Below, one piece after another: positions 40,060-50,077 of a DNA stretch of 64,000 nucleotides. The stretch lies in NCBI RefSeq assembly GCF_004358445.1, contig NZ_CP037951.1, positions 421,501 to 485,500 of the forward strand, read 5' to 3'. How positions within the stretch are numbered: the first letter of the stretch is position 1; every line of letters begins with the position of its first letter. The position numbers were made by a program, and so were the translations under genes. The notes beneath the pieces were generated by a model that was given only the letters and a program-made list of their open reading frames with translations, did not search any database and was not told the origin of the DNA. The stretch comes from Parashewanella tropica (GTDB taxonomy: Bacteria; Pseudomonadota; Gammaproteobacteria; Enterobacterales; Shewanellaceae).

Positions 40060-40998
40060 TTACTTCAGAGCATGATGAACGAACTCAAGAAAACACCTAA
40101 CTTTTACAGATAGCTGCGTTTCTCGGGCATAGTACATATAAATATTAGGAATATCACACCAATGCTCTTGAAATAATGGGATCAACTCGCCTGATTCAAA
40201 TTTATCTTGCAAGACAAAGTCTATGGTCATTCCCATGCCAAACCCTTGAGAAACCATATCAACTAATGTTCCTAAGTCATTAACTATCATGGCGGTAGGA
40301 GGTTCAATATTGAGGATTTTACTTTCGCTTTTGTTTGTTTTATGTAAGCGAAGCGGTGCGAGCTTTCTGCTGCTTGGCATTCGAAACTTTACCATCGGAT
40401 GGGTGGTCAGCTCAGAAATAGAAGTGGGAATATCTCTTGTTTGAGCGTAGCTTGATGAAACGAATAACGCAGCCTTAAACGAGTTGGTTTGTTTACCTGA
40501 GGGGTACAGTCGACGAGCAACCAATGTATCATCGACGCGTTTCCCATAGCGAAAGCCAATATCAAACTGTTTTTCGACTCGATTATCTAAGGTGTCTGAT
40601 AAAGTTAAATCCAGTTGTATTAAAGGGAAAGCTTTTTGAAAGTCGATTAACCTGTCTTTTAAGAACCATTGATATATGGTGTTTGCCATGTTCAATGACA
40701 ATATGCCAGAAGGCTTTTCATTTAAGTTGCAGATCACTTCTACAGATTTATTTAATTCTTCTATTGAAAACTGAGTATTGTCATAGAGTTGGCGACCGAT
40801 ATCGGTTAGGGTGATAGCGCGAGTGGTGCGGTTAAATAGCACTTGACCAATTTGTTTTTCTAATGATTTTAATGAATAACTGACTGAAGCTGAACTCACG
40901 CCAATTAGCTTGGCGGCTTTGCTGATATTTCCCGCTTCAACAATGGTTTTAAAGGTACTCAACTGATTGTAGGTAATATCATTTTTGAATTCGCTCAT
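40060..40998 (-). CDS. LysR-family transcriptional regulator
   Basis: This is a transcription factor of 312 residues with an N-terminal winged helix-turn-helix (QLSTFKTIVEAGNISKAAKLI, read as QLSTFKTIVEAGN and SKAAKLIGVSSASVSYSLKS, residues about 12-50), followed by LEKQIGQVLFNRTTRAITLT. The C-terminal effector domain of about 210 residues follows. It is divergent from the methyltransferase operon, the classic LysR arrangement, and a palindrome lies 16 bases before its start. The inducer is unknown. Confidence 0.93.
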   Translation of the reverse strand: MSEFKNDITYNQLSTFKTIVEAGNISKAAKLIGVSSASVSYSLKSLEKQIGQVLFNRTTRAITLTDIGRQLYDNTQFSIEELNKSVEVICNLNEKPSGILSLNMANTIYQWFLKDRLIDFQKAFPLIQLDLTLSDTLDNRVEKQFDIGFRYGKRVDDTLVARRLYPSGKQTNSFKAALFVSSSYAQTRDIPTSISELTTHPMVKFRMPSSRKLAPLRLHKTNKSESKILNIEPPTAMIVNDLGTLVDMVSQGFGMGMTIDFVLQDKFESGELIPLFQEHWCDIPNIYMYYARETQLSVKVRCFLEFVHHALK

Positions 40999-41013
40999 AA
41001 TTTCGCATTATTG

Positions 41014-41028
41014 TTAAGTTCAACTTAA
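41014..41028. promoter_or_regulatory. Candidate LysR binding site
   Basis: TTAAGTT-C-AACTTAA is a perfect 7-bp inverted repeat containing the T-N11-A core of LysR sites. It lies in the divergent region, 16 bases upstream of the LysR start codon. Confidence 0.5.
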
Positions 41029-41162
41029 TAATGATTCAATTTTAACCCGTCTTTTTTTATGTTCAATCAAATTATATAATCATTTTCATAGGTAAATAAT
41101 GTCTTAATTTTTAGTTGTAGTTAGGAAGGGCAGTTACAGTGCCTACCTATTGGAGAAATAGA

Positions 41163-41822
41163 ATGAATGCTTTATATCACCCAACAGTTCAACAGACCCT
41201 CGACGTTCTGCACGATGAAGCCAAGTTAGATTGGAAACCTATGCTGAAATACGCCCCACAAATCATTTGGGGCTTAATGAAAGGTAAAGGGCTTATGAAG
41301 GCACTCACTCCAGAAATGGCGAAAGACTCCTATATGCCCGTTTCCAAGGAGCAAGGGGAGTTTTTATACAATATGGTTCGTGCCACGAATGCTAAAAATA
41401 TTGTGGAGTTTGGTACTTCTTTTGGTATCGGTACGATTTATCTAGCGGCTGGGGCACAAGATAATGATGGCCATGTCTATACATCGGAAATCGAGCCTCA
41501 TAAATGCCAAGTGGCTAATCAAAATATTGCCAAAGCGGGTTTTTCTGATAGTGTAACATTGTTAGAAGGTGATGCATTGGAAACCCTAAAAACGGTAGAA
41601 GATGGCATTGACTTATTGTTTTTAGATGGCTGGAAAGATTTGTATAATGATGTATTAGATCTTATGCTACCTAAATTACGCATCGGCGCAACGGTAATAG
41701 GAGATAACATTACATTAGCTGAAGCAAGAAAGTATTTTGCTCGTGTGTCTGCTCCTGGCTCTGGTTTTGTCACTACAGTGGTCAACAAAGACACGGCACT
41801 TTCATGTTACATAGGTAAATAG
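41163..41822 (+). CDS. SAM-dependent O-methyltransferase
   Basis: The product has 219 residues from the ATG at 41163, which follows TTGGAGA; a GTG at 41139 would extend it by eight residues without support. The SAM-binding motif I is IVEFGTSFGIGTIYLAAG near residue 79. Motif II-like VYTSEIEPHKC follows, then DLLFLDGWKDLYNDVLDLMLPKL with the metal-binding type Asp residues of the COMT/Methyltransf_24 group. It starts an operon with a DUF3500 lipoprotein and an EF-hand protein, divergent from LysR. The substrate is unknown. Confidence 0.86.
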   Translation: MNALYHPTVQQTLDVLHDEAKLDWKPMLKYAPQIIWGLMKGKGLMKALTPEMAKDSYMPVSKEQGEFLYNMVRATNAKNIVEFGTSFGIGTIYLAAGAQDNDGHVYTSEIEPHKCQVANQNIAKAGFSDSVTLLEGDALETLKTVEDGIDLLFLDGWKDLYNDVLDLMLPKLRIGATVIGDNITLAEARKYFARVSAPGSGFVTTVVNKDTALSCYIGK

Positions 41823-41841
41823 GAATAATAAAACTTAACTC

Positions 41842-42972
41842 ATGGATAAGTTTAAAAAAATTCAGATAGTAAGGTTGGCTCTAGTAGGACTAGTTGGAAG
41901 CGTCATCATTACGGGGTGCTCATTTCGCAGCATGACAGGCTTCTTCTTCGGGGTGAATGTCAACCCTGTTGAAATGCCGCTCAAACGCTCATTTGAGCCA
42001 CGTAAGACCGACCAAAAAACCAAAGAAATTGTAAACATCACTCATCGTTTTATCGATTCACTGGACGCCAAACAAAAGCAAGCTTTGCTGTATGAGCTTT
42101 CAGATAACGCTCAACGTTCTAACTGGTCAAATTTTCCTGAGGGCATGATCCCTAGAGGGGGCTTAAAGCTTGGAGAAATGACGAGCAAACAACGCGAGTT
42201 GCTAGACGATGTACTCGCGCAAGTGTTAAGTGAAAAAGGCGTGCAGAACATTGAATATCAATTGGCTGCCGAAGATACCTTTGAGGCAGGTGGAATGCTT
42301 AAGTACGGCACCGATTATTTCTATGTCGCTATTTTGGGTACGCCTTCAGAAACTCAACCTTGGATGTTTCAATTTGGTGGGCATCACTTAGCCATTAATG
42401 TCACCATTTACGGGGCTGACGCTAGTTTTTCCCCAATGCTCACGGGAGGTCAGCCTCTTAATATTCGTTACAAAAATCAAGATGTATTTATTACTCGTGA
42501 TGAAACCGAAGCAGCACAACGACTAATGAGTAGCCTATCCGGTGAGCAAAAAGCCAAGGCGCTTCGTGGAGAACACGCGATTGATTTACTTTTAGGTCCA
42601 GGAGAATACGGTACCGTTGTCGCGCCTGAGGGGCTCAAGGGCAGTGAATTATCTAAAGAGCAAAAACGTTTATTAGTGCAATTGATCACCACTCGCCTTG
42701 GGTTTATTAACCCTGATGATTTCAGCAGCACTATGGCCACCGTTCTAGCCGAGTTGGACGATACCTATTTTGGCTGGTGGGGACCGACGGATAAATTAGG
42801 TTTTGCTTACTTTAGAGTCACAGGTCCTTCATTGGTACTTGAGTATTCCCCCCAAGACGATGAAGGTGATGCCACAACCGAGCACGCTCATAGTATGTAT
42901 CGTAATCCTAAAAATGATTATGGCGTTTCTTGGATCGGTAAACAAAATGAGATAGGCAAAAAAGATGACTAG
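41842..42972 (+). CDS. DUF3500 lipoprotein
   Basis: This is a predicted lipoprotein of 376 residues with a signal ending in the lipobox IITGC (Cys26). The mature part matches the DUF3500 pattern from memory: the segment LYELSDNAQRSNWSNFPEG, then PRGGLKLGEMTSKQRELL near residue 109, WMFQFGGHHLAINVTIYG near 173 (two His) and FAYFRVTGPSLVLEYSPQ near the end with the closing NDYGVSW. Function unknown. The stop overlaps the next gene by eight bases. Confidence 0.82.
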   Translation: MDKFKKIQIVRLALVGLVGSVIITGCSFRSMTGFFFGVNVNPVEMPLKRSFEPRKTDQKTKEIVNITHRFIDSLDAKQKQALLYELSDNAQRSNWSNFPEGMIPRGGLKLGEMTSKQRELLDDVLAQVLSEKGVQNIEYQLAAEDTFEAGGMLKYGTDYFYVAILGTPSETQPWMFQFGGHHLAINVTIYGADASFSPMLTGGQPLNIRYKNQDVFITRDETEAAQRLMSSLSGEQKAKALRGEHAIDLLLGPGEYGTVVAPEGLKGSELSKEQKRLLVQLITTRLGFINPDDFSSTMATVLAELDDTYFGWWGPTDKLGFAYFRVTGPSLVLEYSPQDDEGDATTEHAHSMYRNPKNDYGVSWIGKQNEIGKKDD

Positions 42973-43498
42973 AGTGCTGTTGGTATTGTGTTTGTTGTTT
43001 TGTTGTAATGCCTATTCTCACCCTCATACCAATGTGAAGCAGCAAGCGTTATTGTCCGTCGGATTGGATAAAGTGGCACTGACGATTCGGGTCGTGCCTT
43101 CCTTCGATGAAGGCGCTGAAATCTTTGACACCATAGATAGCAATAAAAATGGCGTGGTTTCTGATAAAGAAGCCAATGCTTTTTCGACAAAAGTTATGAA
43201 TAAGGTTAGGTTGATTCAAGGTGACAAACGGGTCAAATTGAACCTTAAAAGTGTCCACATACCTTCAATGATACAAGTCAGTTCAGGGCTTGGGGTGATT
43301 GAGCTTAAAGCAGATGGAAAATTGAGCCTTAAAAAAAGTACAACCGATAAAGTCACTTTTTCGGTAAATTATGAAGACCTATCCCATGATTGGTTTATTC
43401 AGCCTTTCTATTTTAAAGATCTCACGACTCATTTTAAGCACATTGAGATTAATCGTCGGCATCACGGTACGTTCTTAGAAATGACCTTAGCGCCATAA
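42965..43498 (+). CDS. Exported protein with EF-hand-like loop
   Basis: This protein of 177 residues has a signal peptide (MTRVLLVLCLLFCCNAYS, cleaved before HPHTN). A single calcium-binding-like loop, DSNKNGVVSDKE, lies near residue 58 and fits the DxNxNGxVxxxE pattern. The remainder is predicted beta-rich (VSFNYEDLSHDW-like region near 140). The HPHTN mature start carries two histidines. It is translated with the DUF3500 gene through an eight-base overlap, so a shared periplasmic role is likely. I cannot name a function. Confidence 0.75.
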   Translation: MTRVLLVLCLLFCCNAYSHPHTNVKQQALLSVGLDKVALTIRVVPSFDEGAEIFDTIDSNKNGVVSDKEANAFSTKVMNKVRLIQGDKRVKLNLKSVHIPSMIQVSSGLGVIELKADGKLSLKKSTTDKVTFSVNYEDLSHDWFIQPFYFKDLTTHFKHIEINRRHHGTFLEMTLAP

Positions 43499-43522
43499 CG
43501 ACTGAACGTTCTCAACGCTCTT

Positions 43523-43610
43523 GTAATAAGCAAATGCTGAAACGCTACAGGCCCATCCATGGGCGCTTAGCCTCGGCTTACATGCCTCGGACATTCAGCT
43601 TTTTGCTTAC
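43523..43610. repeat. Structured repeat: outer inverted repeat with CATCC-centred hairpin
   Basis: Left arm AGCAAATGCTGAA (43529-43541) pairs with right arm TTCAGCTTTTTGCT (43594-43607), imperfectly, and GTAA/TTAC close the ends. Inside, GCCCAT-CC-ATGGGC (43551-43564) forms a perfect hairpin. The organisation recalls the element behind deaD at 58004-58092. Confidence 0.5.
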
Positions 43611-43621
43611 TCTCTCCCCTG

Positions 43622-43752
43622 TATAATCAATCCGTTGAATTTTTGAGGGAGCCTTCAGTGCCTGCGCAGGTAAGACGTTCAACCCTTTAACCGAACAGAA
43701 TTATGTGTGAGCAGGAACAGTTTAAGGTCGCATTCTTGCCTTTATTCCCTCA
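43622..43752 (+). ncRNA. Candidate structured RNA behind a TATAAT box (low confidence)
   Basis: TATAAT (43622-43627) is followed 16 bases later by TGAGGGA (43644-43650), which pairs with TCCCTCA (43746-43752). Between them are a perfect palindrome CCTGCGCAGG (43661-43670) and near-complementary CCTTTAA / TTTAAGG. The minus strand has a loose, by-eye resemblance to the 3' half of 6S RNA, but the matching 5' half is absent. No coding frame is credible. Confidence 0.25.
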
Positions 43753-43876
43753 CATTTAATAACAGAATCACTTAGCTTGCTCTTAAATATTTTTTATTGT
43801 GTTATCCTGCATATAAAAGCAGCACATTATTCGTTTATAACCCAGCGTGAGAAAAGAATAAAAATTAACACATAAC

Positions 43877-44641
43877 ATGACAAAAACTCCTTTCACAATA
43901 ACTCGTATCAATAATGCATGTGTCTTGATCAGCATTGGCGAACATCACATTTTAACTGATCCTTATTTCTTAGATGTTTCCTTTATAGGCATAACGGAGT
44001 TGGCCGCTATTGAAGTTAAAGATTTACCGCCATTAACTGCGATCCTTGGATGTCATGATGTTACCGATCATTGGCAGATGGAAGGTCTAGTCGATTACCC
44101 ACACGATAAGGATGATGTTACTCTATTTGTTGCAATGGATAGTCAAGTCATCACGGCTAAAGAAGCGGGGTTTAGTCAGGTTGAAGTGCTAGAGTGGGGA
44201 GAAAAAAGAACCCTTGGGGCTAACTTAATTATTGAGTCTGTAGAAGGGCAAAATATGCTCAAGTGGACCGTCAATAATTATGTCATTCGCCTAGGTGCCA
44301 CAGCCATTTTCTTTGGAGGTGAAGCCAGAGATTTATCGCCATTAGCAGAATACTACAAAAACAATGGCTCTGTTGATATCGCGATACTCCCAGTAAACGG
44401 TGTTCATTTGATGTCTTATTATCAATTGGTCATGACGGCAAAAGAAGCGGTTGAAGCGACCAAATTACTCGGCGCCAAACAGCTGTTTACGATCCATGAC
44501 GCCCATCGACCTATCCCCTTTTTTATCAATATCAATAGTTCAGGTGAAGATGCTGAAATAGCCGCCAGTAAAGAGACGAATATTGAAGTGATCAGAATGC
44601 CTACTGGGCAAGTTTGGTCAAACTCTTCTTTGTCTGCTTGA
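43877..44641 (+). CDS. Metallo-beta-lactamase-fold protein with altered metal site
   Basis: This cytoplasmic protein of 254 residues has the start of the UlaG/YtnP-like MBL fold (ITRINNACVLISIGEHHILTDPYF, read as ACVLISIG and ILTDPYF). The metal motif, usually HxHxDH, is CHDVTDHW near residue 56, so the middle His is Val. Later motifs are IFFGGEARDLSPL and IAILPVNGVHLMSY (in place of the PVGG turn) and FTIHDAHRPIPF near 213. A hydrolase with one metal lost, or a non-catalytic relative, are both possible. It is transcribed alone, convergent with ssb. Confidence 0.75.
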   Translation: MTKTPFTITRINNACVLISIGEHHILTDPYFLDVSFIGITELAAIEVKDLPPLTAILGCHDVTDHWQMEGLVDYPHDKDDVTLFVAMDSQVITAKEAGFSQVEVLEWGEKRTLGANLIIESVEGQNMLKWTVNNYVIRLGATAIFFGGEARDLSPLAEYYKNNGSVDIAILPVNGVHLMSYYQLVMTAKEAVEATKLLGAKQLFTIHDAHRPIPFFININSSGEDAEIAASKETNIEVIRMPTGQVWSNSSLSA

Positions 44642-44662
44642 TAGGACTCATTTCAAAACAAA

Positions 44663-44684
44663 AGACCTCGCGATTGCGAGGTCT
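44663..44684. terminator. Bidirectional terminator between MBL-fold gene and ssb
   Basis: AGACCTCGC (44663-44671) pairs with GCGAGGTCT (44676-44684). Flanking AAAACAAA and AATAAAA give weak tails on both strands. Confidence 0.75.
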
Positions 44685-44714
44685 AATAAAATGATATATG
44701 TCTCTAGTATCCCC

Positions 44715-45338
44715 TCAGAACGGAATATCGTCGTCCCAGCCATCATCCAAGTTTGGCGTATAGCTTTGTTGAGCAGGTTGTTGAGGTGCAGATTGAGCAG
44801 GCTTAGCTTGTTGAGCAGGCGCTTGCTGTGCTGGCGCTTGTTGCTGTGACTGATAGCTCTGTTGTGGCTGCTGAGGTTGATAGCTTTGTTGAGCTTGCTG
44901 CTGTGGAGCACCATAACCAGACGTTTGTGGCTGCTGTGCAGGAGCTTGCTGGTTTTGTGCACCATAACCGCCTTGGTTGCCACCCATGCTACCACCTTGA
45001 CGGCTATCTAGCATTTGCATTTCATTACCAACGATTTCGGTCTTATAACGATCTTGACCAGTTTGTTGATCTTGCCACTTGCTGGTTTGTAGGCGACCTT
45101 CAATATAAACCTTGGCACCTTTCTTAAGGTATTCACCCGCAATTTCAGCTAAACGACGGTACATAACAATGTTATGCCATTCAGTACGTTCTTGTTGCTG
45201 ACCTTGTTGGTCTTTCCATGTTTCACTTGTTGCAATGGTAAAGTTGGCTACCGCATTGCCATTTGGCATATAACGTACTTCAGGATCGCGCCCTAAATTA
45301 CCTACTAAAATTACTTTGTTCACACCACGGCTGGCCAT
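44715..45338 (-). CDS. ssb: Single-stranded DNA-binding protein
   Basis: SSB coats single-stranded DNA and recruits repair and replication partners. The 207 residues start [26 protein letters not shown] (read as [14 protein letters not shown]) in the OB fold, with the conserved WKDQQG and [18 protein letters not shown] region. A long low-complexity linker rich in Gln, Ala and Pro (about 115-195) follows, longer than in E. coli. The acidic tip DDDIPF at the C-terminus is the protein-interaction peptide. In relatives ssb lies near uvrA; here yajR lies between. Confidence 0.97.
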   Translation of the reverse strand: MASRGVNKVILVGNLGRDPEVRYMPNGNAVANFTIATSETWKDQQGQQQERTEWHNIVMYRRLAEIAGEYLKKGAKVYIEGRLQTSKWQDQQTGQDRYKTEIVGNEMQMLDSRQGGSMGGNQGGYGAQNQQAPAQQPQTSGYGAPQQQAQQSYQPQQPQQSYQSQQQAPAQQAPAQQAKPAQSAPQQPAQQSYTPNLDDGWDDDIPF

Positions 45339-45411
45339 GATTCTCTCCTGCGAGTCTAATATTTTTTGCTTACATGCATAACGGCTAGGGTATGCTTTTT
45401 TAACGGTTAAT

Positions 45412-46779
45412 TCAATCAGAGGACGTTAAAATTGCTTTGGCATTTTCTAACTCAAATTGATCGGTAACCTTCAAATAGGCGGCTTGTTCTTCAGTGATCA
45501 AAATCGCTTCAGCAACACCGGGAAGCGTTGACAACTGAGCTGCAATTTCTTGGGCGTGTGCATTGTCACGGATCTTAGTTGAAAGCGTATAGCTTTTTAA
45601 TAGAACAGGATTCTCCATGCCTAAAGATAATAATAGCCAAATTCCCACCAATACCAAGGCGACAATAAATACGCCATTCGCACCGACCCATTGATACATA
45701 CTGCCGCCTAAGAGGCCACCACTGAATGCCCCTAAAAATTGGCTGGTGGAGTAAACCCCCATAGCAGAACCTTTGTCACCCGCTGGGCAAAATTTAGCAA
45801 TTAAGCTGGGCAATGAAGCTTCAAGGTAATTAAAGGCAGTAAAGAACAGCAAGATCCCCAATGCGATTAGCCAAAATTGAGTTTCAAATAGAGCCAATAT
45901 AGCGAGTGCGGCCAGCATGATGAGCAATGAAATTTGAAACGTCGCTTTGGTGTTTTTCCTTTTTACACCAATGATGATCAAAGGCACCATTAAGAAAAAG
46001 GCACCAATAAAGGTAGGGAAATATAGTTTCCAGTGGTTTTCTTTGGCAAAACCAGCATGCACTAGAACAAAAGGTAAAGCGACAAATACTGCTGTAAGGG
46101 TTAGATGAAGAATGAAGATCCCTGCATCAAGTCGAATGAGCTGAGGATTCTTTAGCATGGTGAGCAGGCGTTTTGGCGCCGCCATCGTGTCACCTTTTGG
46201 AGCGTGACGCACAGGATTGGGTACAAAAAACTGGACGATGACTACACCTAAAACAGCAAAAACGGCGGTGAGTATAAAGAGTCCTGATAACCCCAACTCG
46301 TGAGCCACAATAGGCCCAAGTAACAAGGCTAATGCGAATGAAAAACCAATGCACATACCGATAACGGCCATCACTTTAGTACGCTGTTCATCGCGTGTGA
46401 GATCGGCAGCTAAGGCGAGCACCGCTGCGGCAATAGCGCCCATTCCTTGCAAGGCTCGACCAACAATCACCATATAAATACTGGTAGCACTGGCGGCAAC
46501 TAGACTACCGATGGCAAATAAGATCAAACCACCAATAATCACCGGCTTACGTCCGAATTTATCCGATAAAATTCCCATCGGTATCTGTAACAAGGCTTGG
46601 GTCAATCCATAAGCGCCAATGGCAACGCCCACTAAGAAGGGAGAAAACCCTGTTAAGTGCTGACCGTATAGGGCAAACACCGGCATGATCATGAAAAGTC
46701 CCATCATTCTCAAGCCAAATACGCTGGCTAAAGAAGCGGCTACTTTCTTTTCAACTGCAGATAAGCCGTTATTACTCAT
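45412..46779 (-). CDS. yajR: MFS transporter YajR with C-terminal YAM domain
   Basis: This is a proton-coupled major facilitator transporter of 455 residues, the YajR length. Twelve membrane helices are expected. Motif A is [15 protein letters not shown] near residue 68. The last 65 residues form a soluble ferredoxin-like YAM domain ([20 protein letters not shown], then [17 protein letters not shown]), the feature that distinguishes YajR from other DHA1 drug transporters. It is divergent from uvrA. The substrate is not known. Confidence 0.88.
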   Translation of the reverse strand: MSNNGLSAVEKKVAASLASVFGLRMMGLFMIMPVFALYGQHLTGFSPFLVGVAIGAYGLTQALLQIPMGILSDKFGRKPVIIGGLILFAIGSLVAASATSIYMVIVGRALQGMGAIAAAVLALAADLTRDEQRTKVMAVIGMCIGFSFALALLLGPIVAHELGLSGLFILTAVFAVLGVVIVQFFVPNPVRHAPKGDTMAAPKRLLTMLKNPQLIRLDAGIFILHLTLTAVFVALPFVLVHAGFAKENHWKLYFPTFIGAFFLMVPLIIIGVKRKNTKATFQISLLIMLAALAILALFETQFWLIALGILLFFTAFNYLEASLPSLIAKFCPAGDKGSAMGVYSTSQFLGAFSGGLLGGSMYQWVGANGVFIVALVLVGIWLLLSLGMENPVLLKSYTLSTKIRDNAHAQEIAAQLSTLPGVAEAILITEEQAAYLKVTDQFELENAKAILTSSD

Positions 46780-47100
46780 GTTAAGACCTTGAAACGATAG
46801 AAATGAAAAGTAAGATACCTATTCAAATTGACCGGTAACAGAAAGTTGCTTGTGTTCAATTCAGACAGATATGGCCAAAAGCAGCGCATCATAGCATACG
46901 GAAACTGTGAGTTTAAAAGTTTAAATAACACTTTATTTTAATAGTGTTTTTATTGTAAACGATGAGCCTTGCCATCAAAAGTTTGTAAATAAGAATTAAT
47001 GGAGTAAAACCAGATTTTATCCAGAGTTCGGAGCTGTTTTGCGATACTTTAGAAAGTGACTTTAGGATATAGAGGTTACACTGAAAAATTTCTTCTGGCA
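46780..47100. other. yajR-uvrA divergent intergenic region
   Basis: About 320 bases before the LexA site contain the yajR promoter region. I found no gene. The 46910-46990 stretch is AT-rich. Its only notable control element is the SOS box at the uvrA end. Confidence 0.5.
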
Positions 47101-47120
47101 TACTGTATATCCTTTCAGTG
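47101..47120 (+). promoter_or_regulatory. LexA (SOS) box upstream of uvrA
   Basis: TACTGTATATCCTTTCAGTG has the exact CTG-N10-CAG core and the flanking TA and TG of gammaproteobacterial LexA sites. It ends 33 bases before the uvrA start, a position that would block its promoter. Confidence 0.9.
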
Positions 47121-47153
47121 TTTTCAGTACTTTTGAGAAAAAAAGAGAGCTTG

Positions 47154-49982
47154 ATGGATAAGATCGAAATACGCGGCGCCCGGACTCATAACCTCAAAAA
47201 CATTAATTTGACCATACCCAGAGACGAGTTAATTGTGATCACTGGTTTATCTGGCTCCGGAAAGTCCTCATTAGCGTTTGATACCTTGTATGCCGAAGGG
47301 CAACGTCGATATGTTGAGTCGCTATCGGCGTATGCTCGACAGTTTTTGAGTTTAATGGAAAAGCCGGATGTGGATCATATTGAGGGCTTAAGCCCTGCGA
47401 TTTCCATTGAGCAAAAATCGACGTCTCATAACCCGCGCTCAACCGTGGGAACCATTACTGAAATATACGATTATTTGCGCTTACTCTACGCCAGAGTGGG
47501 CGAGCCTCGTTGTCCGACTCATCATCAACCCTTAACCGCGCAAACCGTCAGCCAGATGGTGGACAAAGTACTAGAGCTGCCTGAAGGCAGTCGTCAAATG
47601 CTACTGGCCCCCGTCGTTAATGGTCGTAAGGGTGAGCATGTTAAGTTACTGGAAAGTCTTGAAGCTCAGGGCTACATTCGTGCTCGTATTGATGGCGAAG
47701 TGTGTGATTTATCCGATCCGCCAACCTTAGATTTACATGTTAAGCACACTATCGAAGTGGTAGTGGATCGCTTTAAAGTACGTGAAGACATTAAACAGCG
47801 TTTAGCGGAATCTTTCGAAACCGCATTGGAATTGTCTGGTGGCTTGGCATTAGTTGCGCCAATGCTCGAGGATGATGAGCAAGAGTCATTGGTCTTTTCG
47901 GCTAACTTCGCCTGTCCTCATTGTGGTTACTCAATGACAGAGCTGGAACCACGGATTTTCTCGTTCAATAATCCAGCTGGTGCTTGTGGTACCTGTGATG
48001 GTTTGGGCGTACAGCAGTTTTTCGATCCTGAGCGTGTGGTCGTCAATAGTGAGTTGTCATTAGCTGGTGGCGCGATCCGTGGTTGGGACCGTCGTAATTT
48101 CTACTATTTCCAAATGCTCAAATCATTGGGTGAACACTACGATTTTGATGTTGAAACACCGTTTGAACAGCTTGATGACAAGATCAAAAAGATCGTATTT
48201 TACGGATCGGGTCGCACTAAAGTCGCCTTTAAATACGTCAATGATAAAGGGGATGTCGTACAGCGAAATCACCCGTTTGAAGGCATTTTAAATAATATGG
48301 ACAGACGCTACCGAGAAACAGAAAGTAACTCGGTACGAGAAGAACTCACTAAGTTTATCAACACTCAACCTTGTCAAAGCTGTGGTGGTTCTCGTTTAAA
48401 AGAAGAAGCGCGAAATGTATTTATCGAAAAGGTGAATTTACCTGAGCTCACCACATGGTCGATTGGCGAAGCGAAAGACTATTTCGATGAGCTAGAGTTC
48501 ACGGGGCAAAAAGCCCAGATTGCTGAAAAAGTGCTTAAAGAAATTCAAGAGCGTTTAGGCTTCTTGGTCAATGTTGGTTTGAATTATCTCAACTTATCTC
48601 GCTCTGCGGAAACTCTATCTGGTGGGGAAGCACAGCGCATTCGTCTTGCCAGCCAAATTGGAGCTGGGCTTGTAGGCGTAATGTATGTGCTTGACGAGCC
48701 GTCTATTGGCTTGCACCAACGTGATAATGAGCGTTTATTGAATACACTGAAGCATCTACGTGATTTAGGTAATACGGTTATCGTAGTAGAGCACGATGAA
48801 GATGCGATTCGTATGGCTGATCATGTGATTGATATTGGTCCCGGTGCGGGTGTTCATGGCGGTAGCATCATTGCTAGCGGTAAGCTTGAAGATGTGATGG
48901 GTTGTGCAGAATCGGTAACGGGGCAATATCTTTCTGGTGAAAAACAAATTCACGTCAAAGGTGATCGTGTCCCTTATGATGCTGAGCAAGTCATTGAGCT
49001 TAAAGGTGCTCGTGGGAATAATCTTAAGAATGTCGATTTAACTGTTCCACTGGGCTTGATGACTTGTATTACAGGTGTGTCAGGATCCGGTAAATCGACT
49101 TTGATCAATGATACGTTTTACAAGATCGCTCACCGTATGCTGAATAAAGCGACGGTAACAGAGCCTGCGCCTTACGATGAAATCATCGGTATGGATAAGT
49201 GCGATAAAGTGGTGGATATCGATCAAAGTCCGATCGGTCGTACGCCACGCTCAAACCCTGCCACTTATACTGGGATTTTCACACCCATCCGTGAGTTATT
49301 TGCGGGTACTCAAGAATCGAGAAGTCGTGGTTACCAAGTTGGGCGATTCTCATTCAATGTAAAAGGTGGACGTTGTGAAGCTTGCCAAGGCGATGGCCTT
49401 ATTAAAGTAGAAATGCACTTCCTACCTGATGTGTATGTGCCTTGTGATTCGTGTAAAGGGCAACGCTATAACCGCGAAACCTTAGAAGTTCGCTATAAAG
49501 GCAAAAACATTCACGAAGTGCTACAAATGACCGTTGAAGATGCCAGAACTTTCTTCGATGCCATTCCAGCCATTGCTCGTAAATTACAAACTTTAATGGA
49601 TGTGGGTTTGTCGTATATTCGACTTGGACAAAGCGCGACGACCTTATCAGGTGGTGAAGCCCAGCGAGTTAAGTTAGCCAAAGAGCTGTCTAAACGGGAT
49701 ACAGGCAAAACCTTATACATTTTGGATGAGCCAACGACCGGTTTGCACTTTGCTGATATCCAATTATTGCTTGATGTATTGCATCGCTTAAAAGCCCACG
49801 GTAATACGGTAGTAGTGATTGAGCACAATTTAGATGTGATCAAAACCGCGGATTGGATTGTGGATTTAGGCCCTGAAGGAGGCTCGGGTGGCGGTATTAT
49901 TTTAACCTGTGGAACGCCTGAGCAAGTTGCTGAGCATCCGACATCTCATACGGCACGTTTTTTAAAACCTATGTTGTCATAA
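47154..49982 (+). CDS. uvrA: Excinuclease ABC subunit A
   Basis: UvrA is the damage-recognition ATPase of nucleotide excision repair. The start at 47154 gives 942 residues and begins [17 protein letters not shown]; upstream in-frame codons overlap the LexA site. Walker A of the first ABC module is GLSGSGKSS near residue 31, and of the second GVSGSGKST near 640. Signatures are [12 protein letters not shown] (near 488) and [12 protein letters not shown] (near 831). Zinc fingers are CPHCGY and [10 protein letters not shown]. Expression is likely SOS-induced from the LexA-controlled promoter. Confidence 0.98.
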   Translation: MDKIEIRGARTHNLKNINLTIPRDELIVITGLSGSGKSSLAFDTLYAEGQRRYVESLSAYARQFLSLMEKPDVDHIEGLSPAISIEQKSTSHNPRSTVGTITEIYDYLRLLYARVGEPRCPTHHQPLTAQTVSQMVDKVLELPEGSRQMLLAPVVNGRKGEHVKLLESLEAQGYIRARIDGEVCDLSDPPTLDLHVKHTIEVVVDRFKVREDIKQRLAESFETALELSGGLALVAPMLEDDEQESLVFSANFACPHCGYSMTELEPRIFSFNNPAGACGTCDGLGVQQFFDPERVVVNSELSLAGGAIRGWDRRNFYYFQMLKSLGEHYDFDVETPFEQLDDKIKKIVFYGSGRTKVAFKYVNDKGDVVQRNHPFEGILNNMDRRYRETESNSVREELTKFINTQPCQSCGGSRLKEEARNVFIEKVNLPELTTWSIGEAKDYFDELEFTGQKAQIAEKVLKEIQERLGFLVNVGLNYLNLSRSAETLSGGEAQRIRLASQIGAGLVGVMYVLDEPSIGLHQRDNERLLNTLKHLRDLGNTVIVVEHDEDAIRMADHVIDIGPGAGVHGGSIIASGKLEDVMGCAESVTGQYLSGEKQIHVKGDRVPYDAEQVIELKGARGNNLKNVDLTVPLGLMTCITGVSGSGKSTLINDTFYKIAHRMLNKATVTEPAPYDEIIGMDKCDKVVDIDQSPIGRTPRSNPATYTGIFTPIRELFAGTQESRSRGYQVGRFSFNVKGGRCEACQGDGLIKVEMHFLPDVYVPCDSCKGQRYNRETLEVRYKGKNIHEVLQMTVEDARTFFDAIPAIARKLQTLMDVGLSYIRLGQSATTLSGGEAQRVKLAKELSKRDTGKTLYILDEPTTGLHFADIQLLLDVLHRLKAHGNTVVVIEHNLDVIKTADWIVDLGPEGGSGGGIILTCGTPEQVAEHPTSHTARFLKPMLS

Positions 49983-50037
49983 CTTCGTTCTCACAAGGTA
50001 TGAACAAAAGTTCACTGAACCTAGAATGGTGACTAGG

Positions 50038-50077
50038 TATAATCCCATCAATACGTCATTGATGGGATTATACTTTT
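50038..50077 (+). terminator. Terminator of uvrA, 14-bp perfect stem
   Basis: TATAATCCCATCAA (50038-50051) pairs perfectly with TTGATGGGATTATA (50059-50072) across a 7-base loop, followed by CTTTTG. The left arm begins with a TATAAT box. The hairpin ends four bases before the candidate TTG start of the next gene. Confidence 0.8.

Noticed and set aside
43622-43752. 6S RNA on the minus strand
   Set aside because: Only scattered blocks match the 3' half. The required 5' half and the zapA/fau context are missing, so it is kept only as an unnamed structured RNA candidate.
44648-44995. Separate gene in another frame of ssb
   Set aside because: Gln-rich low-complexity codons of the ssb linker give long open frames by chance.
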